Below are positions 17,223 to 25,516 of a DNA stretch of 64,000 bases, one piece after another (position 1 is the stretch's first letter; the number at the start of each line of letters is the position of its first letter). A program made the translations under genes and the position numbers. Source of the DNA: Nocardia uniformis NBRC 13702 (GTDB lineage Bacteria > Actinomycetota > Actinomycetes > Mycobacteriales > Mycobacteriaceae). The stretch spans positions 62,001 to 126,000 of the forward strand of contig NZ_BDCE01000076.1 of assembly GCF_001613345.1 (NCBI RefSeq). Reading direction: 5' to 3'. A model generated the notes under the pieces. That model had not been told where the DNA came from. It saw nothing but the letters and a program-made list of their open reading frames with translations, and made no database searches.

Positions 17223-18650
17223 ATGGACCTCGATGTTGATCCGGCCGAATTGGTCGCCGCGGCAGCCGATCTCGCCGACATGGTGCGCGCGACCGGTGCC
17301 CAGATGCCGGCGGAGTGGGTGACCCCGGCCGGTGCCGACCCGGTGTCGGCGCAGCTGGTTCCGCTGCTGAATTCGCAAGCGGCACAGTTGTTCAACGGGA
17401 TGCAGGGGCTGCTGAGCGTGCTGGCGCGTCTCGCCTACGATGTCGGTGAGGCGGCGGTGCAGTACGCGGACTCGGATTCGGCCAATGCGGCGCGCATCGA
17501 CGGGTCGTCGGGTGAGTGGGTCGTGAACCCGGCCGGATTGCTCGAGGGTCTACCGGAACGTGTCGCGCCGATGATGACGTTCCCGGATCCGAGTGCGGCG
17601 GCCGATCCACTGGCGCTCGCCCAACAGCTGTACACCGGCCCCGGCTCGGCGGCCCCGACGCGGTTCGCCGATTCGGTGCGCGCCTTCAACGCCGGTCCCT
17701 CCGCCGACGCCGGCCGTCGAGTGAGTGCCGCCGTCGACGTGCTGACCGGCTGGACTCCGGTCGGTTCCCAAGCAGCGAGTCAACTGGGGCACTACAAGGG
17801 CTGGCTGGACAGTATCGGGCGGGGAATGGACCGGCTGGCCGGCCAGGTCGATGCCTACAGTGGGGCGTTCCAGATAGCGAAGGACAAACATCCCACACCG
17901 GGGGAGATCCTCGCCGCGCGCAAGCGACTGGTGTCGGCGATCCGGTCGAAGGATGAGTCCGCCATCGCGGCGGCGATGGCGGACTATGAGGAAAAGAACC
18001 TGCGTTCGGCCGAATCCCTCGGCAGTTTCGAAAGCAGTGCGGCCGCTTCGCAGGCCGCTGCCGAGGCAGGAGATTCCGAGGGCGACGCGTCCATGTTGCA
18101 GTCGCTGCTGCCCACGCTGATGTCAGCGCTGGCTCAGGGCGGGTCGATGGTCGAGCAGCAGCTCACCGAACCTCAATACGATGACTATTACGACGATTAC
18201 CCCAGTTTCCTCGACTACGGCGGCACGCCGGGCATCCCCGGATCCGCGCCGGGCGGCGCGCCGTCACTGTCGAATTCGCAGTACGCGTTGGGGCCGATGC
18301 CGATGAGCGCGGCACCCGCCGCGTCCAACGCCGGTACCGGCACCCCGCGGGTTCCGGTCGTCCAGGCAGCCGGATCGGCCGGGTCGTCGTCCGGGATGCC
18401 GATGGGGCGCGGCGGCATGATGCCGATGATGCCGATGGGTGGCATGGGTGCCCCCGGAGCCGGAGGCGCTGGCGGTGGTGGCGACCGCGCGCGCGTGGTC
18501 GCTTGGCACCCGGACCAGCTGATGTATGTCGACGACACCCCGCACACCGAGTCGGTGATCGGTGAACGGCCGGTGATCGCACCCACCGTGACACCACCGA
18601 CCCCGGCTCCGGCGAATCCGTCGCAAGCCCAATCCGGAGGCAACACATGA
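17223..18650 (+). CDS. EspB-like PE-PPE type ESX substrate
   Basis: The 475-residue protein opens with a PE-like helical hairpin (MDLDVDPAELVAAAADLADM) that ends in YADSD at residues 81-85, the YxxxD/E signature of type VII substrates. A PPE-like helical region follows, with LTGWTPVGSQAASQLGHYKG and MDRLAGQVDAYSGAF, then an Ala/Gly/Met/Pro-rich C-terminal tail ending in VAWHPDQLMYVDDTPHTESV. A fused PE-PPE bundle with a disordered tail is the architecture of mycobacterial EspB, which is exported by ESX-1 and oligomerises. Genes for EspL-, EspH- and EspK-like proteins follow, in line with the mycobacterial espB-espL-espK neighbourhood. GAGAGGA upstream of ATG 17223 is a good ribosome site. Confidence 0.82.
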   Translation: MDLDVDPAELVAAAADLADMVRATGAQMPAEWVTPAGADPVSAQLVPLLNSQAAQLFNGMQGLLSVLARLAYDVGEAAVQYADSDSANAARIDGSSGEWVVNPAGLLEGLPERVAPMMTFPDPSAAADPLALAQQLYTGPGSAAPTRFADSVRAFNAGPSADAGRRVSAAVDVLTGWTPVGSQAASQLGHYKGWLDSIGRGMDRLAGQVDAYSGAFQIAKDKHPTPGEILAARKRLVSAIRSKDESAIAAAMADYEEKNLRSAESLGSFESSAAASQAAAEAGDSEGDASMLQSLLPTLMSALAQGGSMVEQQLTEPQYDDYYDDYPSFLDYGGTPGIPGSAPGGAPSLSNSQYALGPMPMSAAPAASNAGTGTPRVPVVQAAGSAGSSSGMPMGRGGMMPMMPMGGMGAPGAGGAGGGGDRARVVAWHPDQLMYVDDTPHTESVIGERPVIAPTVTPPTPAPANPSQAQSGGNT

Positions 18651-18676
18651 ACCAGCGAAGCGAGCCGACACTATGA
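18647..18676 (+). CDS. Nine-codon micro-ORF bridging two genes by double ATGA overlap
   Basis: ATG 18647 overlaps the stop of the EspB-like gene (ATGA 18647-18650). The frame reads MNQRSEPTL and stops at 18674-18676, overlapping the ATG of the EspL-like gene (ATGA 18673-18676). This tiny frame probably works as a ribosome relay keeping EspB-like and EspL-like translation coupled; the peptide itself need not matter. CCGGAGG lies just before the first ATG. Confidence 0.4.
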   Translation: MNQRSEPTL

Positions 18677-19029
18677 GCGATATCCATCCCGACGTGCAGG
18701 CGGCCCTGGATACGGCCCGCGCCCTGCGCCACCGCATCGCCGATATGCGCGAACGTCTCGACTCGATCCGGGCCCGCAGGCCCTCCCCGGGCGGCGATGT
18801 CATCCCGGAAGTCGATTCCATGGGCCGGCTGACGGACCTGTATGTCGCGCCGGGCACCACGCTGCGCTACACCAGCGACGAACTGGTCAGCGAGATCATG
18901 GCGGCCATCACCGAAAGCACCGCCGACGCGGCACGCCAGCATCGCGCCATCATGAACACCGCGGCGACCGGGGTCGAAGAAGGCGCGAAGCCGACAGGGA
19001 CCAATGGTGCCGAGGTAGCAGCGCGATGA
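18673..19029 (+). CDS. EspL-like YbaB/EbfC-fold protein, copy 1
   Basis: The 118-residue protein has a long N-terminal helix (QAALDTARALRHRIADMRER) followed by the YbaB-type strand and helix block VDSMGRLTDLYVAPGT and TSDELVSEIMAAITES. This pattern (GRLTDL---P then EL--EI-AAI-) is typical of YbaB/EbfC proteins and of the ESX-1 factor EspL, which belongs to that fold and stabilises ESX substrates in mycobacteria. Location directly after an EspB-like gene mirrors the espB/espL pairing. Its last third was duplicated to produce the 40-codon frame that follows (119-base tandem repeat). A second full copy is at 25517. Function as an ESX chaperone or adaptor is inferred from family and position. Confidence 0.78.
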   Translation: MSDIHPDVQAALDTARALRHRIADMRERLDSIRARRPSPGGDVIPEVDSMGRLTDLYVAPGTTLRYTSDELVSEIMAAITESTADAARQHRAIMNTAATGVEEGAKPTGTNGAEVAAR

Positions 19030-19159
19030 CCGAACACACCGCCGACGCGGCACGTCAACATCGCGCCGTCATGAACACGGCGGCACTCAGGGGCGACGAA
19101 GACGCCAAGCCGGCAGGGACCAATGGTGCCGAGGTGACAGCGCGGTGACCGAACACACC
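18907..19159 (+). repeat. 119-bp tandem duplication generating coupled start codons
   Basis: Unit 1 begins ATCACCGAAAGCACC at 18907, unit 2 ATGACCGAACACACC at 19026, and a third partial unit GTGACCGAACACACC at 19145; spacing is exactly 119 bases each time. The bodies share GCCGACGCGGCACG, CATCGCGCC and GGGACCAATGGTGCCGAGGT. Because 119 is not a multiple of three, each repeat shifts frame and places a start on the previous stop (ATGA, then GTGA). Confidence 0.9.
19026..19148 (+). CDS. 40-residue duplicate of the EspL-like C-terminus
   Basis: This short frame begins at ATG 19026 in an ATGA overlap and ends at 19148, where GTG 19145 starts the next gene. It encodes a near copy of the EspL-like C-terminal tail (TADAARQHRAVMNTAA and GTNGAEVTAR). 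It arose from the second unit of the 119-base repeat. It may be translated as a coupling peptide, but an independent function is doubtful. Confidence 0.5.
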   Translation: MTEHTADAARQHRAVMNTAALRGDEDAKPAGTNGAEVTAR

Positions 19160-19810
19160 GTGACAGTTCCCGAAACCGTGCGCTGGCTGCATGAAGAAGG
19201 ATTGCGGCGACTCGCTGGTATCGGTGCGCGCCAACCGAACCCGATCGCCGCATACACCGTCTCCGTCGACACCGGCGCGGTCACCGCGTACCCGGATGCC
19301 GGTGCTGGCGCGACCACGTTCGAGGTCGAGGACCTGCCCCCGCCGGCGGATTCCGCGCGACGCCTGGTAGTCGTCGGAATCACCACGGCGACAGCGGCAC
19401 TGGTGGTCGACCTGGCGACCGTGTTCCAGATGGCGATCAATGCCGACCATCCCGAACAGCTGGCCCGCGCCTGGGCTATGCAGCTGATGCTCAACCCGGA
19501 TATCACCGTGACCACCAACAGTGCGGCCACCGCGATCGGCGGCAGCGACCGCTACCGGCACACCTTCATCCCCGGCGGCGGCGCGACCCTGCTCAATATC
19601 GACGACGCGCGCCCGCCCCTCACCACCGTTACGCTCAACCCGGTGACCGAGGGCGTCAACCACCTCGATGTGCTCAGCGATGATTCCGCGGAATGCTATC
19701 TCGGCGCCCAGTTCTGGCAGCTGCGTGAGGTATTGCGGATCGACGACAACACCTGGTCGGCGCTGTCGGCCACCCTGGACCCACGAATGGCGGAGGACAC
19801 CATCTCATGA
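19145..19810 (+). CDS. ESX-cluster protein of unknown function
   Basis: The 221-residue product starts at GTG 19145, overlapping the preceding stop. It is soluble and mixed alpha/beta, with a segment of alternating hydrophobics (ARRLVVVGITTATAALVVDL), a QMAINADHPEQLARAWAMQL helix and a C-terminal half with TFIPGGGATLLNIDD and FWQLREVLRIDDNTW. No signal peptide or catalytic motif is evident and I do not recognise the family. It sits between EspL-like and EspH-like genes and overlaps the latter by ATGA, so it is almost certainly co-translated with ESX accessory factors. The N-terminal MTEHT echoes the duplicated unit before it, so the current start may have been supplied by the 119-base duplication. 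Confidence 0.72.
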   Translation: MTEHTVTVPETVRWLHEEGLRRLAGIGARQPNPIAAYTVSVDTGAVTAYPDAGAGATTFEVEDLPPPADSARRLVVVGITTATAALVVDLATVFQMAINADHPEQLARAWAMQLMLNPDITVTTNSAATAIGGSDRYRHTFIPGGGATLLNIDDARPPLTTVTLNPVTEGVNHLDVLSDDSAECYLGAQFWQLREVLRIDDNTWSALSATLDPRMAEDTIS

Positions 19811-20157
19811 ACGACACCCATCCGTTCGACCCGGACGACGACGATCAGCAGGCCCCGAACTGGCAGGCCCGCATCTACGAGGTGTTCAACCCGGACAACT
19901 CCGCGGGCGTGGCCTGCAACCGGGACGGTGAGATCGTCGGCCTGCACCTCACCGACGACGCCCGCGACAACGGCGACAGCTGGCTGGCCACCGAACTGCT
20001 GCGACTGGCCCGGCTCGCGCACCTGAAATCGCGGGTCGGTTTGCGGGCCGAAATGGAATACCGGGGCGCCCGCCCCTACACCATCGATTCGTTCGACCTG
20101 CCCACCGAGGCCGCCTACCGGGCGATGGAGGAAGCGGAGTTCGGCACGAACCGATGA
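19807..20157 (+). CDS. EspH/EspD-like protein (DUF2694-like)
   Basis: The 116-residue protein has an acidic N-terminus (HPFDPDDDDQQ). A domain follows that matches the pattern of the ESX-1 proteins EspH and EspD: YEVFNPDNSAGVACNRDGEI, GLHLTDDARDN and TELLRLARLAHLKSRVGLRAEM, corresponding to FTVTNP---VSVST--DGRI, VELTD and EI-VIADLARQKA in mycobacteria. LPTEAAYRAMEEAEF near the end also follows the EspH LPTPEEAAAAEAE pattern. These proteins stabilise or escort ESX-1 substrates in the cytoplasm. ATGA overlap with the upstream gene indicates translational coupling. The assignment rests on remembered family pattern and gene context. Confidence 0.75.
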   Translation: MNDTHPFDPDDDDQQAPNWQARIYEVFNPDNSAGVACNRDGEIVGLHLTDDARDNGDSWLATELLRLARLAHLKSRVGLRAEMEYRGARPYTIDSFDLPTEAAYRAMEEAEFGTNR

Positions 20158-20187
20158 ATCGGCACTAGCGAAACGGAGCGCGGGATC

Positions 20188-20493
20188 ATGCTCGATATGG
20201 ATGAACCGGCCGAGGTCACCTCGGCCGCGGAGAAATTCTCCACCGCCGTGCACACCGCCGTGGGATCGGCGCAGGGCAGCACGGACGCGCTGCGCTTGGA
20301 GACCCGCCCGGAGTCGGACCTCGACCACGCGATGTCCGGGCAACTGGAGTGGATCAGAGACACCTTCACCGCGGCGGCACAAGCCAGCACCGGCCGCGCC
20401 GACGACGTGCTCGTCGACGCCGTCTTCGGAGTGACCGAGTTGGATGCCGCGGACCTCGCCGGCGGCACCCGGATACGTAACGAGGACGCCTGA
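20188..20493 (+). CDS. Small helical ESX-cluster protein
   Basis: The 101-residue product is predicted to be helical: EVTSAAEKFSTAVHTAVGSA, then HAMSGQLEWIRDTFTAAAQA, with a short acidic end. Length and two-helix layout fit WXG100/EspC-sized type VII substrates, but there is no W-X-G turn. GGAG lies about ten bases before ATG 20188. It sits between EspH-like and EspK-like genes, so a role as substrate or partner of the EspK-like protein is possible. No family is recognised. Confidence 0.68.
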   Translation: MLDMDEPAEVTSAAEKFSTAVHTAVGSAQGSTDALRLETRPESDLDHAMSGQLEWIRDTFTAAAQASTGRADDVLVDAVFGVTELDAADLAGGTRIRNEDA

Positions 20494-20545
20494 CTGTGGT
20501 GGAAAGCTGTGGCGGACCGGGCAATCGACGGAAGCGGTCGCGGCG

Positions 20546-23065
20546 GTGACAACCGAGCAGCACAGTCCGCACTGGGCGGACATCGTCGGCCGGCATTGGC
20601 CCGCGATCGGACCAGGGGACTGGAATGCGCTCGAATCGGTCGCACGCGATGCCGCCACCACCCTGAACACCGGCGACACGACGCAGGCACAGCAGGGATT
20701 CGACCAGACGGTGCGTGCCAGCGGCCGGTTGCAGTCGGTGAAGGATCGGATGATCGCCCAGCACAGCGATCCACAGGCGTTCGCCGACGCACTCGCCGCC
20801 ACCGCCGATGTGCTGCGCAGCTTTTCGGACGTGACGTACCGGACCAGGCACCAGATCCTCGATATCGTCGACCGGGCCGACCGGAACATCCAAGCTGAGA
20901 ACGCCGCCGCCGCCGAAGAAGTGGCGGCAGCCGAAGAAGCCGCCGAGGACTCCGAGCAGGACTCCGATTCCGACGTCGCGGCCGAGCGGGAAGCCGAGCG
21001 CGCGCGACGGGTAGCGGCGATGATTTCCGGTGCTCGCGCCGATGTCGCCGATGTCGCTGCCGCAGCGGTGAATTCGATTACCCCGGTTTCGTTGCCCGAG
21101 CTGGCCGCCATCGCCGAGTATCTGGGCCAGCCCGGTCCGGTCGCGCCGAATCCGCCGCTCGCAGACGAGGATCCCACGGTCATCGATGGGGGTGACTATC
21201 TGGATCCGGGCGCCGATGTCGCAGCGAGCACCGATCCAGGGACGACATCACCGAATCCGTATGCCGCCGCCCCGTTTGCGGCTTTCCCGTTGCAGCCGGC
21301 GGGCTGGGGTGGGCTCGACTCCGAGGGCGCGGGGCCGACGTCGGACGGCTCCGACACACGGGAGGACACCGGTACGCACGGTCCCGGGGGTGGGCGGGTG
21401 CCCGGTGGATTCACCTCTGTGCCAGGACAATTCGCCGGCGGCGATACCGGTGCCGGGGGGTCGTCCGTGGGAATCCGCCATCCGATGGCGACCGGCCCGG
21501 CGTCCAGCACCGACCCAGCGGAGTCATCGGACACCGAATCCGAAGGTGACAGCGGTACCGCCGAGGACGACATCGGGGCTGCTGACCACAACAGCGGTTC
21601 CGGAGACGAAAATGCCGGCACAGCCGGAAACGACAAGAGCACCGCAGGCACGGCCGGAAACGACACAGGCACCGCCAGCGGAGGCACTGACTCCCCGCAG
21701 GGGCAGGACAATGAACTGGCGCTGGGTAAGCAACCGGGCGAGCAGTTCCCCTGCGACACAGCTGATTCTTCAGGTGTGCCGCCCGTGGGGGTGATGGCGC
21801 CGGTGGTCGCGCCCCCGCCCCCGGTGCCGGCGACCTCGGCTCCGCCGACAACCCCGGCGCCCAACAGCACGCCGAAGATCGCGGCCGGCCCCGGCGCGAC
21901 ACCGAAACCCGCGCCGGGCGCGAATCCGCTGGGCAACACCACGGCTTCCGGCCCACCGCAGCGCAGCGACGCCCGAACAGATCAACCGATACCGGCCCAC
22001 ACCAGCGACAGACCCAACGCCGAAGACGTGGTCGGTGCCGCGATGAGCGCCGCCGCCGCACCCACGTTCATTGTCGGTGACCGGGTCGACGGTGATCTCG
22101 TCTTGGCACAGACACTGCTCGGCGGAATTCTGGCCGCGGTCGGGCCGGACGTGCTCGGCTTGGACTGGGCGGTCGCCACCCTGCGTGGCCCCGGCGGTCT
22201 CAGCGCCTTCGTCACCTCGAACGAGGGCCGAGGCTGGCTGCCGACGGGACTGTTCCTGCCGCGGGAAGTGTCACTGCCGTGGGTGTGGACCGAAGCCGAC
22301 CGCGTCGGCGCGGCCTGGGAGGGGGTCGCCGACCCGGCACGTGTCCTGGTCGAATTCGGCACGGCGTGGGGCGCACGGTCCGGGGGGCACCTGTCCGCGC
22401 TCGCCTCCTCCACCGTCCTCGGCGACGACCTCCGCACACCACTGCGCGAGGTCCCGATGGCGGCGTCGGTGCCGCCATCGGACCGGTGGGATCTGCGCAC
22501 ACCGGCCCCCGGCCTGACCGATCGCCTCGGCACTGTCGGATCCCCCGACCTGCTGGCCCGAGCCAACAGGGTCCCGACCGAGGTGTTCGCGCGCTGCACC
22601 GAATTGGCCTGGGACGCGCACACCCGGGTCGGCGCTACCACCACCCCCTGCACCGAAGCGTCCCTGGCTCGCGAAACCCGCCAGCACGTCCTGACCCTGC
22701 TGCGCGGTGGTGACCCCGTGCCCGCCGAACTGTGGGGCGAACTCCGCGACGCGGACGACCTACTGGTCGCGGCCATGCTGTCCCGCCGCATCACAGCGGG
22801 CCGAATCGAACTGGGCGGTTTGAAGATCGACCGCGAGTCCGCGGTCTTACGCGCGATCGTCTTCGAACGGCGATGTGATGAGCTACTCCTGCTGCTGGCC
22901 GACGCGATCGCTACGACAGCAGCCCCTCGCCAACTCCTACGCGACGCTCTATACGCGCACGCGCAAATAGCAGCCCACCCGCACCCACCCAGCCAGCCCA
23001 CCCCAGCCGACCCCAGCACCCCCGACCCCCGCCGCACCACCATCTCCGACTTGCCGCAGCGATAG
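20546..23065 (+). CDS. EspK-like ESX accessory protein, copy 1
   Basis: GTG 20546 is chosen as start (TTEQHSPHWADIVG); the frame is open further left as overlap with the previous gene. The roughly 839-residue protein has a helical N-terminus with many Ala/Glu (coiled-coil-like, residues about 110-180). A long Asp/Gly/Thr- and Pro-rich disordered middle follows. The C-terminal domain of about 330 residues carries LAQTLLGGILAAVGPDVLGL, TSNEGRGWLPTGLFLP, WEGVADPARVLVEFG, LRDADDLLVAAMLSRR and FERRCDELLLLLAD. The TSNEGRGWLP-G--LP block parallels VVANSYGLAYIPDGMELP of mycobacterial EspK, an ESX-1 factor that escorts EspB. Two more paralogues follow. A duplicated, decayed copy of its 3-prime end lies downstream. 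Confidence 0.8.
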   Translation: MTTEQHSPHWADIVGRHWPAIGPGDWNALESVARDAATTLNTGDTTQAQQGFDQTVRASGRLQSVKDRMIAQHSDPQAFADALAATADVLRSFSDVTYRTRHQILDIVDRADRNIQAENAAAAEEVAAAEEAAEDSEQDSDSDVAAEREAERARRVAAMISGARADVADVAAAAVNSITPVSLPELAAIAEYLGQPGPVAPNPPLADEDPTVIDGGDYLDPGADVAASTDPGTTSPNPYAAAPFAAFPLQPAGWGGLDSEGAGPTSDGSDTREDTGTHGPGGGRVPGGFTSVPGQFAGGDTGAGGSSVGIRHPMATGPASSTDPAESSDTESEGDSGTAEDDIGAADHNSGSGDENAGTAGNDKSTAGTAGNDTGTASGGTDSPQGQDNELALGKQPGEQFPCDTADSSGVPPVGVMAPVVAPPPPVPATSAPPTTPAPNSTPKIAAGPGATPKPAPGANPLGNTTASGPPQRSDARTDQPIPAHTSDRPNAEDVVGAAMSAAAAPTFIVGDRVDGDLVLAQTLLGGILAAVGPDVLGLDWAVATLRGPGGLSAFVTSNEGRGWLPTGLFLPREVSLPWVWTEADRVGAAWEGVADPARVLVEFGTAWGARSGGHLSALASSTVLGDDLRTPLREVPMAASVPPSDRWDLRTPAPGLTDRLGTVGSPDLLARANRVPTEVFARCTELAWDAHTRVGATTTPCTEASLARETRQHVLTLLRGGDPVPAELWGELRDADDLLVAAMLSRRITAGRIELGGLKIDRESAVLRAIVFERRCDELLLLLADAIATTAAPRQLLRDALYAHAQIAAHPHPPSQPTPADPSTPDPRRTTISDLPQR

Positions 23066-23115
23066 ACCGACGGGCCAGCGCCGCGTCCGGGAAACCTCGC
23101 AACAGAAATCTAACT

Positions 23116-23244
23116 CCCGTCATTCCGCCGCGCTTGCCCCCGTCATTCCGGCGTGCTTTCCCCCGTCATTCCGGCGTGCTTTTGGCCGGAATCCACCGCT
23201 GATCAGGACGTGGATCCCGGCCGAACGCACGCCGGGATGACGGG
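23116..23244. repeat. Intergenic repeat: three 23-bp direct copies plus long imperfect hairpin
   Basis: CCCGTCATTCC starts at 23116, 23139 and 23162, an exact 23-base period with bodies CCCGTCATTCCGGCGTGCTTT. The third copy pairs with GCACGCCGGGATGACGGG at 23227-23244. Inside it GGCCGGAATCCAC pairs with GTGGATCCCGGCC, making an imperfect 83-base hairpin (23162-23244). It looks like a small non-autonomous palindromic intergenic element rather than a simple terminator. Confidence 0.75.
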
Positions 23245-23529
23245 AGAGTTTCCATCGAACATCTCTGGACGCGGCATCTAGCGCACCAACCGCCCCCGAC
23301 CTCCGCCGCACCACAATGTCGGTGTTGCGGCGGCGGTAGAGCGCGGATCAGCGCCACTGTGATCCAGCTTCCGCCGCTCAGCCCGAGGAGGGGCCGCACC
23401 AGCTCTGTAGCCGGAAACGTTGCGGCAGAAATCCTTCCGACATGTAGGACGACGGAATTCCGGCGCATCCCCACCTCTGGGAACACCTGACAATGGTGGG
23501 ACAACGGTTGTGGAGAGGACTAGTCTGGC
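23245..23529. repeat. Decayed duplicate of the 3-prime end of the first EspK-like gene
   Basis: Bases about 23293-23432 resemble 23013-23110: CCCCCGACCTCCGCCGCACCAC mirrors the codons before the stop of the EspK-like gene, and GCCGGAAACGTTGCGGCAGAAATCC mirrors GTCCGGGAAACCTCGCAACAGAAATC after it. The copies flank the palindromic element at 23116-23244, consistent with a duplication associated with its arrival. The rest of the stretch up to the next start shows nothing else. Confidence 0.5.
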
Positions 23530-25482
23530 ATGTCCGATTGGATGGAGATCGACCCGCAGGCGTTGCGTCCCCTCGCCGATCAACATGACCGGGTCGCCGC
23601 CGACACCTTGGAGTGGGCGCGTCCACCTCGGGAATGGCTCGACAACTTCCTGCCCACCTACGGCAAGATCGCCTATCCGGTGTACACCGCCTTGGAGCGG
23701 TACTACGACGCGCGCGAACGTGCGGGTAAACGGCTGGCCGGCCAGCATCAGCAGACCGCGGCGGCATTGCGTGCCGCCGCTGACGCCTATGAGCAGACCG
23801 ATGCCGATATCGCCCGCCAGGTCCAGCAGGCCGGCGACCCGGATTCGGCGGGTACCGCCCCGAGTCCCGTCGCTACCGCGCCCGGCGCCACCACCCCCGG
23901 TACCGTGCCTGCGGCGACGACGCCGTTGACCACCGCCGGCGCGGGCGAATCCGGTTCGGTCAGTTCGCCGGTGAACAATGGCCTCGGTAACGCCGCGGTC
24001 CCGACTGGCGGCGCAGCTGCCCCCGACGCGGCGCAGCCGGGTGCGTCGTCCACCCCTGCCGCTGCTGCCGCCGCATCACCCACAGGCCCCGTGGCCGCAG
24101 TGGCGCCGACCGATCCGGCATCCACCGCCGGTTCGGCTGCCGGCACCCCGCCGGCCGGGCCACCAGCCGGTTCAGCGCCCCCTGCCGGTCCTATGATGCC
24201 TCCCCCGATGGTCCCGCCCGTCGTTTCCGGCGCACCGGCCGGCGGTGGAACCACCTCGGGTGGCGATGGCACGCCGCCGATGACGCCGATGGCGCCATTC
24301 GCCAACGCGCTCAACAACGCTCGCGATAAGGCCGCCGAGCCGAACTTCGTGGTCGGTGACGCGCCGGATGACGATCTGATCTTGGCCCGCACCCTGCTCG
24401 GCGGGATCCTGTCGGCGGTCGGTTCGGCGGCGGTCGGTTTGCAGTGGGCGGTGTCGGTGCTGCGCGGTCCCGGCGGCGCCATGGTGCTGGTCACCTCCAA
24501 TGAGGGTCGCGGCTGGTTGCCGGCCGGGGTGTATCTCCCCGAAGGCACCACCGTGCCGTGGACTGTCGAGGGCACGGATGCCGCATGGGAGGGGATCACC
24601 GATCCCGCACGGGTGCTCGCCGAGTTCGCGATGATGGCCGGACCGAGGTCCGGGGTGCGGTTGACCGCGCTGGTCTCCTCCACCGACATCGATCCGGCCA
24701 TTCAGGCTCGCTTCGGTGACGTGTCCATGCAGTCGGCGGTGCCGCCCACCGATGACGTGGATCTGAGTGTGCCCACCGACGACACCGTCGACCGTCTCGC
24801 CTTGGCCGGCTGGCCGAACCTGCAGGACAAAGTGGCCGCCGTCGCGGACGACAAACTCCGCGACCGTGCCTTCGGGCTGGCGGCGGACGCGAACACCCGG
24901 ATCGGGCACACCACGGCGGCGACACCGGAGGCCGCGGTGGTGCGCCGACTGCGCGACAACATCCTCACCGAACTGCAGCAAGGCCGGCAGATACCGCGGG
25001 ACTGGTGGGATGAGCTGCGTGACGCCGACGACCTGCTGGCCGCGACCATGCTGTCGCGACGGGTCGATGTGCGCCGCGTCGACCTCGGCGACCTCCGCCT
25101 CGACGACCACGCCGAAACACTGCGCGCCCTGGTATTCGAACGCCGCTGCGACGAACTGCTGATGCTGTTGGCGGAGGACGTGACTCGCCAAGACCTCCGC
25201 GACGCGGTGTACGCGCACGTGCAGATCATGGGGCATCCGCTGTACAGCGCGGCACCGGAGACGGTGGTGGCGCCGGAGATCGATACGGCGGCCCGGGAGG
25301 AGGTGCTGGTGTCGGAGGCCGATCTCGTTGCCCCCGATGCGGATTCGGCGCGGACCGTTGTCACGGCCGGCGTGCCACTCGAAACGGCTGGGGTCGCCGC
25401 GCCGCCCACTGGAGCAGCTGTGCCGCCCACCGTGATCGCGCCGGAGACCGGGCGTGGCGGCGGAGCCGCCAGGAACGGATGA
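23530..25482 (+). CDS. EspK-like protein, copy 2, with EspC-like N-terminal domain
   Basis: The 650-residue protein starts at ATG 23530. Residues 1-100 form an EspC-like helical hairpin (MEIDPQALRPLADQHDRVAA, EWLDNFLPTYG, ALRAAADAYEQTDADIAR), the N-terminal targeting layout of ESX substrates. A roughly 160-residue Ala/Pro/Thr linker follows. The C-terminal domain has ARTLLGGILSAVGSAAVGLQ, TSNEGRGWLPAGVYLPEG, WEGITDPARVLAEF, ELRDADDLLAATMLSRR and FERRCDELLMLLAED, closely matching copies 1 and 3. It probably acts as an EspK-type adaptor or is itself exported. The gene ends with an Ala/Pro-rich tail not present in copy 1. Confidence 0.82.
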   Translation: MSDWMEIDPQALRPLADQHDRVAADTLEWARPPREWLDNFLPTYGKIAYPVYTALERYYDARERAGKRLAGQHQQTAAALRAAADAYEQTDADIARQVQQAGDPDSAGTAPSPVATAPGATTPGTVPAATTPLTTAGAGESGSVSSPVNNGLGNAAVPTGGAAAPDAAQPGASSTPAAAAAASPTGPVAAVAPTDPASTAGSAAGTPPAGPPAGSAPPAGPMMPPPMVPPVVSGAPAGGGTTSGGDGTPPMTPMAPFANALNNARDKAAEPNFVVGDAPDDDLILARTLLGGILSAVGSAAVGLQWAVSVLRGPGGAMVLVTSNEGRGWLPAGVYLPEGTTVPWTVEGTDAAWEGITDPARVLAEFAMMAGPRSGVRLTALVSSTDIDPAIQARFGDVSMQSAVPPTDDVDLSVPTDDTVDRLALAGWPNLQDKVAAVADDKLRDRAFGLAADANTRIGHTTAATPEAAVVRRLRDNILTELQQGRQIPRDWWDELRDADDLLAATMLSRRVDVRRVDLGDLRLDDHAETLRALVFERRCDELLMLLAEDVTRQDLRDAVYAHVQIMGHPLYSAAPETVVAPEIDTAAREEVLVSEADLVAPDADSARTVVTAGVPLETAGVAAPPTGAAVPPTVIAPETGRGGGAARNG

Positions 25483-25516
25483 CGGTCACCAGCGAGACGC
25501 GAGCAAGCGAGATTCC

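Noticed and set aside
20444..20545. N-terminal extension of the first EspK-like protein
   Set aside because: The upstream part of the frame overlaps the preceding gene's coding end and lacks a ribosome site; GTG 20546 gives a more natural start.
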